Positions 38,889 to 46,183 of a stretch of DNA of 58,248 nt are shown piece by piece. The position numbers were made by a program, and so were the translations under genes. The stretch covers positions 1 to 58,248 of the forward strand of contig JANYKL010000035.1 in NCBI GenBank assembly GCA_025361625.1, read 5' to 3'. The notes under the pieces were generated by a model. It saw only the letters and a list, made by a program, of their open reading frames with translations. It was not told the DNA's origin and searched no databases. The DNA is from Acidobacteriaceae bacterium. GTDB lineage: Bacteria; Acidobacteriota; Terriglobia; Terriglobales; Acidobacteriaceae. Position 1 is the first letter of the stretch. Each line of letters starts with the position of its first letter.

Positions 38889-39470
38889 ATGCATTGGCTA
38901 TTTTTTGCCTTAGCTTTAATCATGCCGTATGAAATCAGTTTCTTGCAGACTCCGCCCCAGGTGAGCGGGTCGGAGCGCCAGGCTGATTCTGGAATTACTT
39001 CCTTATCGAATGTCAAGCGAATATATGTTGATAGCTTTGGCGACGACACAACGTCTCGTGAAGTCCAATCAATGATCGTCTCCGCTTTAGTAGCGACTGG
39101 CCAATTTAAAGTCACCGAGAATCGTTTGCGAGCCGATGCTGTAATGAAGGGTGTCGCAACCGAGCGAAGCTCTCAAGAGCTGCATGCTTATTCTGAGGGG
39201 ACAGCGGTCGGCGCCAGGGGTGGGGCTGGCATCCAAGATTCGTCCGCTAATACGGAGACGCTCCATGATGCGAAAGTCTCCTTACGCCTAGTCAACACGG
39301 ATGGGGATGTAATCTGGACAGTAGTTCAAGAGAGTAAAGGTGCCAAATATAAAGGACCGGCGGTTGATGCGGCAGACAAGTGCATTAAGCAGCTGGTTAG
39401 AGACACGGAGAAACTTAAGAACAGCCAAGCTCCTGCGTCTTCCTCCACGGTTCCGCGCAAAGCCGACTGA
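38889..39470 (+). CDS. Exported protein of unknown function, CsgG/DUF-like
   Basis: This 193-residue protein has a hydrophobic N-terminus. A domain (about 40-165) follows with RIYVDSFGDDTTSREVQSMIVSALVATGQFKVTENRLRADAVMKGVA, a pattern like the periplasmic CsgG-type or related proteins ('V-x-x-F-x-D..L-x-x-x-L-x-x-x-G-x-F-x-V-V'). The match is by eye only. It begins two bases after the preceding gene and should be co-expressed with it. Confidence 0.55.
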   Translation: MHWLFFALALIMPYEISFLQTPPQVSGSERQADSGITSLSNVKRIYVDSFGDDTTSREVQSMIVSALVATGQFKVTENRLRADAVMKGVATERSSQELHAYSEGTAVGARGGAGIQDSSANTETLHDAKVSLRLVNTDGDVIWTVVQESKGAKYKGPAVDAADKCIKQLVRDTEKLKNSQAPASSSTVPRKAD

Positions 39471-39494
39471 CCATCACACACGAAAACTCTGCAT

Positions 39495-40685
39495 TTAGTA
39501 CTTAGGCATCTTCGGATCAACCCGCTCCGCCCACGCGGTAATTCCTCCGGTCAAGTTACTCACTTTCTTGAAGCCGGACTGTTGCAAAAATGTTACTGCC
39601 TTGGCGCTTCGTCCGCCCATCTTGCAGTGAGCCACTATCTCGCGGCTGGAATCGAGTTCGCCCACTCGTTTTGGAAGGTCGCCCAGCGGAATCAAGTGTC
39701 CGTTTAAATTACAAATTTGGTATTCGTGCGGCTCGCGCACGTCGAGAATAAAAATATCTTCTTTGTTATCGAGTTTCTTCTTTAATCCTTCCACAGAAAT
39801 TTCTGACATTGTTCCTTCCGTCGCGGTCGAGGCTTCCCCGCCCCGAATGCCGCAAAACTGGTCGTAATCAATTAATTCCGTGATGGTGCGGTGGGTTCCA
39901 CAAGCGGGGCAATCGGGATTTTTGCGCAATTTCAGCTCGCGGAACTTCATGCCCAACGCGTCGACCAGCAACAAACGCCCGATCAGCGGATCGCCTTGGC
40001 CGAGAATCATCTTGATGGTCTCGGTCGCCTGGATCACTCCGACTAATCCCGGCAAAATTCCGAGCACTCCACCTTCGGCACATGAGGGCACGAGCCCGGG
40101 AGGAGGCGGTTCGGGATATAAGCAGCGATAGCATGGGCCATTTTCGGTGGCGAAAACGCTTGCCTGACCCTCAAAGCGGAAGATCGATCCATAAATGTTA
40201 GGTTTGCCGGTAAGCACACAAGCGTCGTTTACGAGATAGCGAGTGGGAAAGTTATCGGTACCATCGGCAATGAAGTCGAAATCGCGGAACAACTCCAGCG
40301 CATTCGCGCTAGAAAGCCTGGCGTCAAAAGTTTTCAGCTTTACGAAAGGATTGATCGCCTTCAACTTGTCAACGGCGGAGTCAAGTTTTTTGCGGCCCAC
40401 GTCAGCCGTGGTGTGAATGATCTGACGCTGAAGATTGGTGTAATCGACGACATCGAAGTCTACGAGACCGAGCGTGCCTACTCCGGCGGCAGTCAAGTAA
40501 AGCGCGAGCGGAGAGCCCAGGCCGCCTGCTCCGATACAAAGCACTTTCGCTGCTTTCAGCTTCTGCTGACCGGCCATGCCGACCTCGGGCATGATGAGAT
40601 GGCGCGAGTAGCGCAGGATCTCGTCGTTGTTCAGCGTGGAATCTGATTCGGCGATTTTAGAATTGACCTCAGTGAGGGTAGCCAT
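39495..40685 (-). CDS. moeZ: MoeB/ThiF-type adenylyltransferase with C-terminal rhodanese (MoeZ-like)
   Basis: This 396-residue protein is a fusion. The N-terminal E1-like domain has GAGGLGSPLALYLTAAG, DYTNLQRQIIHTTADVG and zinc ligands in CPACGTHRT. The C-terminal rhodanese (about 300-392) has the active-site loop HCKMGGRSAKA. Such proteins adenylate the Gly-Gly end of ThiS/MoaD-type carriers and pass sulfur to them. A carrier gene lies 62 bases upstream on the same strand. The start has AAGGA six bases upstream. Confidence 0.93.
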   Translation of the reverse strand: MATLTEVNSKIAESDSTLNNDEILRYSRHLIMPEVGMAGQQKLKAAKVLCIGAGGLGSPLALYLTAAGVGTLGLVDFDVVDYTNLQRQIIHTTADVGRKKLDSAVDKLKAINPFVKLKTFDARLSSANALELFRDFDFIADGTDNFPTRYLVNDACVLTGKPNIYGSIFRFEGQASVFATENGPCYRCLYPEPPPPGLVPSCAEGGVLGILPGLVGVIQATETIKMILGQGDPLIGRLLLVDALGMKFRELKLRKNPDCPACGTHRTITELIDYDQFCGIRGGEASTATEGTMSEISVEGLKKKLDNKEDIFILDVREPHEYQICNLNGHLIPLGDLPKRVGELDSSREIVAHCKMGGRSAKAVTFLQQSGFKKVSNLTGGITAWAERVDPKMPKY

Positions 40686-40747
40686 TGAATTCCTTATGGT
40701 AGATCGGGCGAAACAAATCAGGAAAATCGAGCGCTAGTTCGTCATGA

Positions 40748-41047
40748 TTAGCGCAGAATGGATGGTGCAGACCCGCGTCCACCGGCGATTGAAGGCACGA
40801 TGGAAATGGTGTCGCCATCTTTCAGAGTGGTCGCTTCCTTCTGCAGGTAGCGCATATCTTCGTCGTTGACGTACACGTTGACGAAGGCTCGCAGCTTGCC
40901 GTCCTCGTTATACAAGTGGCGTTTCAGTTCGGGATGCTGGGTGATGAGGCCGGTTAGCGCCTCTCCGACGGTGTCGCCGGCTACATCCACGGTAGATTGT
41001 TTGCCGGAATATTGGCGAAGAGGAGAAGGAATTTGAATCTGGGGCAT
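40748..41047 (-). CDS. MoaD/ThiS-family sulfur carrier with a C-terminal extension
   Basis: This 99-residue ubiquitin-fold protein has FVNVYVNDEDMRYLQKEATTLKDGDTISIVPSIAGG. The active Gly-Gly is at 89-90, but nine more residues (RGSAPSILR) follow before the TAA at 40748. A carrier must expose Gly-Gly, so the tail would have to be cut off, as is known for some ThiS-family proteins with a JAMM protease. No JAMM gene is in the window. It lies upstream of moeZ on the same strand. ATG 41047 begins the domain. CysO-like or MoaD-like cannot be decided. Confidence 0.85.
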   Translation of the reverse strand: MPQIQIPSPLRQYSGKQSTVDVAGDTVGEALTGLITQHPELKRHLYNEDGKLRAFVNVYVNDEDMRYLQKEATTLKDGDTISIVPSIAGGRGSAPSILR

Positions 41048-41127
41048 GTCAATAAAGATGCACGGTAAGGGCGGAAGATGCAAGCGTTTGAAGGGGCGGT
41101 TCGTAGCAAATCTAATTCCAGGCGAAT

Positions 41128-41700
41128 CTAATTCCAGCGGGCCTTCGCCGCTCTCCGCAGCCCCGGCAAAACGGCTTCAAAATACCCTACTACCGCTTCG
41201 AGGCGTTTAACCTCGGAGAGAGTCGCGAGAAGACTCTGCTTGAAATCAAGGTCGAGTGGTAGCGAGCCCGCCAAGAAGAATGAAAGGTTGCGAGCGTCTT
41301 CTTCTGGTCCTGCAGGATCTTCGCCGGCAAGTTTCGCGATCTCGGCATGCAGGCGGACCGCTTGCGTCACCATTTCAATCGGAGGCTTATCGGGTTCATC
41401 CTCCATGACTGCGATTTCGGCTTGAAGGAACGAGCGATCTTCATTCACTTCGATCACCTCGAAGCGCTCGACTCCGCGGGCCAGAATGTCCATGCGGCCG
41501 TCGTCGTATTTCTTAGTGACCGCCATAATCTCGGCGGTGCAGCCGACATCGGCAACTCCCTCAGATAATGCGCGCACGATTCCGAATGGCTTTTTCTGTT
41601 CCAGGCACTCGGCGATCATCTCTTTATAACGCGGTTCAAAAATGTGCAGAGGCAGCGGTACTCCGGGCAAGAGCACCAACTCGAGGGGAAAGATGGGCAA
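41128..41700 (-). CDS. Lon N-domain (LON substrate-binding) protein
   Basis: This 190-residue protein has the LON substrate-binding fold (PIFPLELVLLPGVPLPLHIFEPRYKEMI at the start, GVADVGCTAEI, GRMDILARGVERFEV). There is no ATPase or protease domain. Stand-alone members are widespread and their role is unclear. The start codon is TTG with an AGGAGG about 14 bases upstream, so a slightly different start is possible. Confidence 0.9.
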   Translation of the reverse strand: MPIFPLELVLLPGVPLPLHIFEPRYKEMIAECLEQKKPFGIVRALSEGVADVGCTAEIMAVTKKYDDGRMDILARGVERFEVIEVNEDRSFLQAEIAVMEDEPDKPPIEMVTQAVRLHAEIAKLAGEDPAGPEEDARNLSFFLAGSLPLDLDFKQSLLATLSEVKRLEAVVGYFEAVLPGLRRAAKARWN

Positions 41701-41858
41701 CAGCGGGATCAGGATGCCTCCTAAGGTTACAAGTTTACGCCATAAAGCGAATTACGTTTCCGGGGAACAATTAAGAATTGCTAGTAAACGTTGCAGGAGG
41801 GTATTGTTTCGGCTTTGCAACATTGACTTGTATTTCCTCACGCGATACAAGAGTCGCC

Positions 41859-42659
41859 ATGGAGATGGACGGAAAAGTTGTCGTTGTAACGGGAGCATCC
41901 ATGGGAATCGGGGAGGCCATCGCCAAAGCTTTCCTCGAGCGCGGAGCGAGAGTAGTTTTGCTATCGCGCGACGCTCTCCGATCTGAAGCCGCCCGACAAC
42001 GGCTCGGATCCATGGACAGAACGCTCGCCATGTCTTGCGACGTTCGTCGGCGCGAACAGATCGACCGCGCCCTCGCACTGACTTTGCATAGCTTCGGACG
42101 CGTCGACGTGTGGGTAAATAACGCCGGAGTGGGAATTCGCGATACTGTCGCCGACGCCGACCCGGCCGCGCTGCGCGAGCTCTTTGAAACGAACCTGTTC
42201 GGCGCAATTACTTGCATGCAGGCATTGGTGCCGGCAATGCGAGAGAACGGTGGCACGATCATTAACATTTCGAGCGTGGCGGGACATCTCCCAGTACCGT
42301 ACATGGCGATTTACTCTGCCAGTAAGTTTGCAATGAACGCCATTGGCAAAGGCGCGCGACTCGAACTGCGGCGCAATCACATCAACGTGCTGACGGTTTG
42401 TCCGGGATACGTCCGTACAGATTTCGGCGAACATGTTGTCGCGAATCGCCAGGGCAATCTTCGTCCCAAGCAGGTGAAGGGAGTGACTGCCGAGCGGGTA
42501 GCCGAGGCCACTTATCGCGGCTATCGAGCGGGCAAGCGGGAAGTCGTTGTGCCCTGGACGATGATTCCCGTTATCAAGCTTTACCAGTTGTTTCCGGGGT
42601 TGGTTGAGTGGGCGATGGAAATGGCGATGAAGAACTCTGCCGGCTCACCCTCAAAATAG
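41859..42659 (+). CDS. Short-chain dehydrogenase/reductase
   Basis: This 266-residue classical SDR has the NAD(P)-binding TGASMGIGEAI, NNAGVG, the catalytic Ser in NISSVAGHL and YxxxK in YSASKFAMNAIG. A basic residue after the second strand (SRD) suggests NADPH use. Substrate unknown. The frame is open to 41778, but ATG 41859 begins the Rossmann fold. It is divergent from the Lon-N-domain gene. Confidence 0.92.
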   Translation: MEMDGKVVVVTGASMGIGEAIAKAFLERGARVVLLSRDALRSEAARQRLGSMDRTLAMSCDVRRREQIDRALALTLHSFGRVDVWVNNAGVGIRDTVADADPAALRELFETNLFGAITCMQALVPAMRENGGTIINISSVAGHLPVPYMAIYSASKFAMNAIGKGARLELRRNHINVLTVCPGYVRTDFGEHVVANRQGNLRPKQVKGVTAERVAEATYRGYRAGKREVVVPWTMIPVIKLYQLFPGLVEWAMEMAMKNSAGSPSK

Positions 42660-43012
42660 ATCCAGCCGCCTGACTTAGCCCTTGCCTGAGCGGGACTCTT
42701 ACAGCCCTACAGCGAACGGATTCCTGCTGTATGTAAAAGCGGCTAGGCAGGCCTGCGGCGAAGAGGCTTAACAGAAGAGGCTTAAATAAAGAGAATGAAT
42801 TGAACAGTAAAGAAAAGTAAATCTTGCTCTCTTTTTGCTTGCCCGTGCATCGAATCAGGTAAGGCAGAACTGCAGTCTTCCACCCTCGTCCAAGAGCTGT
42901 TTGCACGGCGGCTCTGAGGGTGGAGGCTGCTGTTATGTTTATCGCCGCGGTTGTCGTCCGGTTTGTTCGTGCAAGTTTGTTCGTCCTAAGCCCTTTCCGA
43001 TAAAATAGTGAT
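42660..43012. other. Intergenic region with a nested hairpin
   Basis: These 353 bases between the SDR gene and the 43013 gene hold a long hairpin: TCCACCCTC (42879-42887) with GAGGGTGGA (42916-42924), and inside it AGAGC (42893-42897) with GCTCT (42911-42915). No T-run follows directly, so it is not a typical terminator. No ORF with coding character was found. The right end holds a promoter for the next gene. Confidence 0.4.
42977..43006 (+). promoter_or_regulatory. Candidate promoter for a leaderless transcript
   Basis: TTGTTC (42977-42982) and TAAAAT (43001-43006) are 18 bases apart. The -10 is exactly six bases from ATG 43013, which has no Shine-Dalgarno sequence. Transcription would begin at the start codon. 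Confidence 0.45.
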
Positions 43013-43876
43013 ATGAGATTCCAGCCCAAGCGTGTGCTCCCCTCCGCTCTTCTTTATTGCGCTGTTGTTGTTAGCGTACTTGTGCCTTCTAAAGCATTCG
43101 CGCAGCAGGGTGAGCTGGATAAGTCGGAGCCGAAAGAAATCTCGGTTCAGGAGATCATCAAGCGCTTCTCCACTAAAGAGAAAGAATTTAAAGAAGCGCG
43201 CGATCAGTACACCTACCGCCAAGACGTAAAGGTAATGACGCTCGACGGAGATACCCCGGACGGAACCTACCAGCAGGTCTTCGACGTGACGTTCGACGAC
43301 AAGGGGAGGAAGACAAAGAACGTGGTGTTCGCTCCGCAACAGTCGTTGCAGCGGATCTCGATGACCCAGGAAGATTTTGACGATATCGAAAACCGCCTAC
43401 CCTTTGTGTTGACGTCGGACGAGATCGGCGAGTACGACATCCTGTATGTTGGGCAACAGAAGCAAGATGAATTGAATACGTACGTGTTCGATGTTGCTCC
43501 GAAACAGATTACTGGGAAGAAAAGATATTTCCAAGGTCGCATCTGGGTGGACGATCATGACTTTCAGATCGTGGAGACCTACGGCAAGACCGTACCTGAC
43601 ATCAAGAAGAAGAAGGGGAACGAAAACCTTTTTCCGAAGTTTACGACCTGGCGCGAACAGATTGACGGACAGTACTGGTTCCCCACTTACACGCGAGCTG
43701 AAGACACCCTCCAGTTTTCGGGCGGAGGAGTGAAGATCCGCGAAATTATCAAGTACACGAACTACCGGCGTTTCGGTTCGAAATCGAAGATCACCTACGA
43801 GGGGCAGGAAGTGAAGAAAGCTACTCCAAAGCCGGGAGAAGATGGCAGCAGTGAGCCTCAGAAACCACAATTCTAA
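43013..43876 (+). CDS. Exported lipoprotein-carrier-like protein (LolA/outer-membrane sorting fold)
   Basis: This 287-residue protein has a signal peptide (about 1-31, ending KAFAQ). The body is an antiparallel beta-rich domain with FDVAPKQITGKKRYFQGRIWVDDHDFQIVETYGKT and EQIDGQYWFPTYTRAEDTL, the pattern of outer-membrane lipoprotein-sorting (LolA-like) proteins. The N-terminal helix is rich in charged residues. The C-terminus is a short charged tail. Function in lipoprotein transport is only inferred from the fold. Confidence 0.7.
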   Translation: MRFQPKRVLPSALLYCAVVVSVLVPSKAFAQQGELDKSEPKEISVQEIIKRFSTKEKEFKEARDQYTYRQDVKVMTLDGDTPDGTYQQVFDVTFDDKGRKTKNVVFAPQQSLQRISMTQEDFDDIENRLPFVLTSDEIGEYDILYVGQQKQDELNTYVFDVAPKQITGKKRYFQGRIWVDDHDFQIVETYGKTVPDIKKKKGNENLFPKFTTWREQIDGQYWFPTYTRAEDTLQFSGGGVKIREIIKYTNYRRFGSKSKITYEGQEVKKATPKPGEDGSSEPQKPQF

Positions 43877-43925
43877 CGGGGACTGTCAGTTCATCGGAAC
43901 AGCGCCGGGCTGAATCCCGCTGTGC

Positions 43926-44534
43926 TTAGTAGAAAAGGTATTTTCTCCACTTATCGTCTGAGTGACCCATCAAGCGCATGATGTGACGACTGGTGTGGAG
44001 ATTAAATGAGCGAGGTTCGCGCGACGGCTTCATATTGGCCTCGTGCGGAAGTTGGTTGCCCTTGCGGCGATTGCAGGGATGGCAGCACGCGACCAAATTT
44101 TCCCATGTAGAAAGTCCGCCGCGCGATCGCGGAATGACATGGTCAAGCGTGAGTTCGCCCGAAGGCAGAGCCTGGCTGCAGTACTGGCAGGTATTGCGAT
44201 CCCGCAGCAGAATATTCTTTCGCGATAGGGCGCGCGACTGATGCGGGATTCGGCGATACTCTAACAATCGAATCACGGAAGGCACGCGCATCGCGACCCG
44301 TGCGGCATGAAGAAAGTGACCATTCTCTTCCTCCGTCATGGCAACCCCCTTCAACACCAATACGATAGCTCGACGCGCAGCGCAAACGTTGATGGGCTCG
44401 TAAGAAGCATTCAGCACCAACACGGGCAGGTGCAAGGAATGGCCGTCGCTCTCCTGATGGATACCCGGAGTCAGCATAGAAAGGGGAAGGTGCGACCGCG
44501 CAGTGCCACCGTAATTGTGCATTCGCAATGACAT
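43926..44534 (-). CDS. HNH endonuclease family protein
   Basis: This 202-residue protein has an HNH zinc motif: [35 protein letters not shown]. It also has the N-terminal [28 protein letters not shown] segment characteristic of a conserved bacterial HNH family of unknown target. It is probably a DNA-acting enzyme rather than part of a mobile element, since nothing mobile is nearby. It ends about 50 bases from the convergent 43013 gene and follows comF on the same strand. Confidence 0.9.
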   Translation of the reverse strand: MSLRMHNYGGTARSHLPLSMLTPGIHQESDGHSLHLPVLVLNASYEPINVCAARRAIVLVLKGVAMTEEENGHFLHAARVAMRVPSVIRLLEYRRIPHQSRALSRKNILLRDRNTCQYCSQALPSGELTLDHVIPRSRGGLSTWENLVACCHPCNRRKGNQLPHEANMKPSREPRSFNLHTSRHIMRLMGHSDDKWRKYLFY

Positions 44535-44553
44535 GGATACTTATCCCCGCGCC

Positions 44554-45504
44554 CTATGCGCCCGCTACCTTGACTGCAACTTCCGCAAATTCTCGTCGCC
44601 CGCCTTCAACTACGTCTTCCGCAACATTCTCCGGAACAAAAATCAACTCCGAGTGATAGAGCTTCAGGGTACGAGCAACGGTCGCTACCCAGACCCTCGC
44701 CGCACCGGCGCGAAGCAAAATGCTGGAGCACTCGGAGGCGGTGGTGCCAGTAGTGAATACGTCATCAATGAGTAAGATGTCGCGCTTGGCGATCCGCGTT
44801 GGATCATTAATTGCAAAAGCCCCGCGCAGGTTCTTCCGCCGCTGGTGGCGTGTGAGCCCAATCTGGCTTCCAGTCTCACGACGCCGGCTCAGCACTCCTG
44901 AACACAGCTCAAATCTATCAGGGAGGCGCATCTGCTTCAGCGCAATGCGAGCGATCGTTTCGGCTTGGTTAAATCCGCGTTCCGCCTGTTTCCGAGAATG
45001 AAGGGGAACAGGGACGACAGCAATTTTCCCAACCGGCAGCGAGGGCTCGAGCGCGACGATCGTTTCCGCAAGCATGCTCCCTAAAACCTTGGCGGCAGGG
45101 CGAATCGACTCAAACTTGAGTAAGTGAACTAAATCTCGAAGAGGTCCGTCGTAGCTGCCATAGGCGACCGCGCGCTCAAATGGAGGATCCGTGCGTTGGC
45201 AAAGGCTGCAGCGCGCGTCGGCGAGAGTAGACTCCGCCATCGTTGAGGGGAAAGACGATGTGAGAGACGATGGGAGAGACGACGTGAGAGACAAATGGTG
45301 CAGACCTTCGCCGCAGACAGCGCAATATTCTCCTGAAAGCGGATGAATGGAAGCGATGCAACTCTGGCAGACTGGCAGGCGGGAGACTTCGAGGAGGGGG
45401 GCACCACAAATACGGCAATCGTCAGGGAAACAAGTGAAAAAGAGGGTCGCAGCCGCGCGCCTGGCTGAGCCAACGAATCTGAACTTTGCCGAACTCTCCG
45501 GCAA
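44554..45504 (-). CDS. comF: ComF-family phosphoribosyltransferase-like protein
   Basis: This 316-residue protein has two N-terminal zinc-ribbon pairs (CRICG, CQSC, CAVCGEG, CSLCQ). A phosphoribosyltransferase domain follows, with the PRPP motif ILLIDDVFTTGTTASE. ComF is linked to DNA uptake in competent bacteria, but many homologues have unknown roles. An insert of four-residue repeats (S-L-T-S type, about 85-105) lies between the ribbons and is encoded by 12-bp tandem DNA repeats at 45254-45295. The start is TTG 45504. Confidence 0.88.
   Translation of the reverse strand: MPESSAKFRFVGSARRAAATLFFTCFPDDCRICGAPLLEVSRLPVCQSCIASIHPLSGEYCAVCGEGLHHLSLTSSLPSSLTSSFPSTMAESTLADARCSLCQRTDPPFERAVAYGSYDGPLRDLVHLLKFESIRPAAKVLGSMLAETIVALEPSLPVGKIAVVPVPLHSRKQAERGFNQAETIARIALKQMRLPDRFELCSGVLSRRRETGSQIGLTRHQRRKNLRGAFAINDPTRIAKRDILLIDDVFTTGTTASECSSILLRAGAARVWVATVARTLKLYHSELIFVPENVAEDVVEGGRREFAEVAVKVAGA
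45254..45295 (-). repeat. 12-bp tandem repeat inside comF
   Basis: The units GACGATGTGAGA, GACGATGGGAGA and GACGACGTGAGA, plus a partial fourth, lie in tandem and in frame. They add four-residue units to ComF. Being a multiple of three, changes in number would lengthen the protein without breaking it. Confidence 0.85.
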
Positions 45505-45647
45505 TCGACGATTCGCCGCTTGGCCCTGGGCTGCCCGTATTCGAAAGCCAGAATTGCTACTGCTACTGCTGAAGACGGCCTCCGCACCCGAGAAGTCTCG
45601 TCGCTTCGCCGGGCCACACAGGCTAAGTATAGCTGCCGCGTGTTGGG

Positions 45648-45941
45648 CTATGCAACGCGACTGTCGGAGCCAGCGGGCTGCCTTCTTTGAGTCAACGCCG
45701 GCGCGGACGCAGTTCGTTCGAAAACATAGGTTCGGCGCGATATGTATCCGCGAAGATCGCAGCCTTCACATCGCGCGGGCCGAAGCATGAGAACGGGAAG
45801 CGCGTATTTTTCGAAGAAGCCGCGCGCCTGGGAGCGATATGCTTTTTTCCCTCCGCAACTACTGCAGTGAAAATCGCCGGAAAACCGGCTTCGATTGGGT
45901 CTGGTCAATGGAGTCACAAATACCTCCCAACTGAACCGCAC
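45648..45941 (-). CDS. Small zinc-ribbon protein
   Basis: This 97-residue protein has two Cys pairs, CSSCGG (about residue 27) and CEGCDLRGY (about 59). Between them is a basic RSQARGFFEKYALPVLMLRPAR segment, as in short acidobacterial proteins with a 'C-x2-C-G...L-L-R-P-x-R-C-x2-C' layout. Role unknown. It lies upstream of comF on the same strand. Confidence 0.55.
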   Translation of the reverse strand: MRFSWEVFVTPLTRPNRSRFSGDFHCSSCGGKKAYRSQARGFFEKYALPVLMLRPARCEGCDLRGYISRRTYVFERTASAPALTQRRQPAGSDSRVA

Positions 45942-46183
45942 TTGCTCTGCTGAAGCAGAATTCTACTCCAGAAAATGTTGCGCGGCTACAATACGCTTTT
46001 GACATGAGAACAAGCCCGGCGCGGCTTTTGTCGCGGACCCTGCGTCAGCCGGCGCCACACTTGTCATGCGGTATGACGGCGTGGTAATGTGCGCCGTCCC
46101 CTGGTAGAAGGGGTGGTATGCATGGGAAGTATGCAAGCCAAGTATGAACCTGCAATGAAATTCGGCTCGACCAAGAGGACATC

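Noticed and set aside
43926-44534. Homing endonuclease or restriction enzyme
   Set aside because: The HNH protein belongs to a widely conserved stand-alone family, and no methylase, intron or intein is adjacent.
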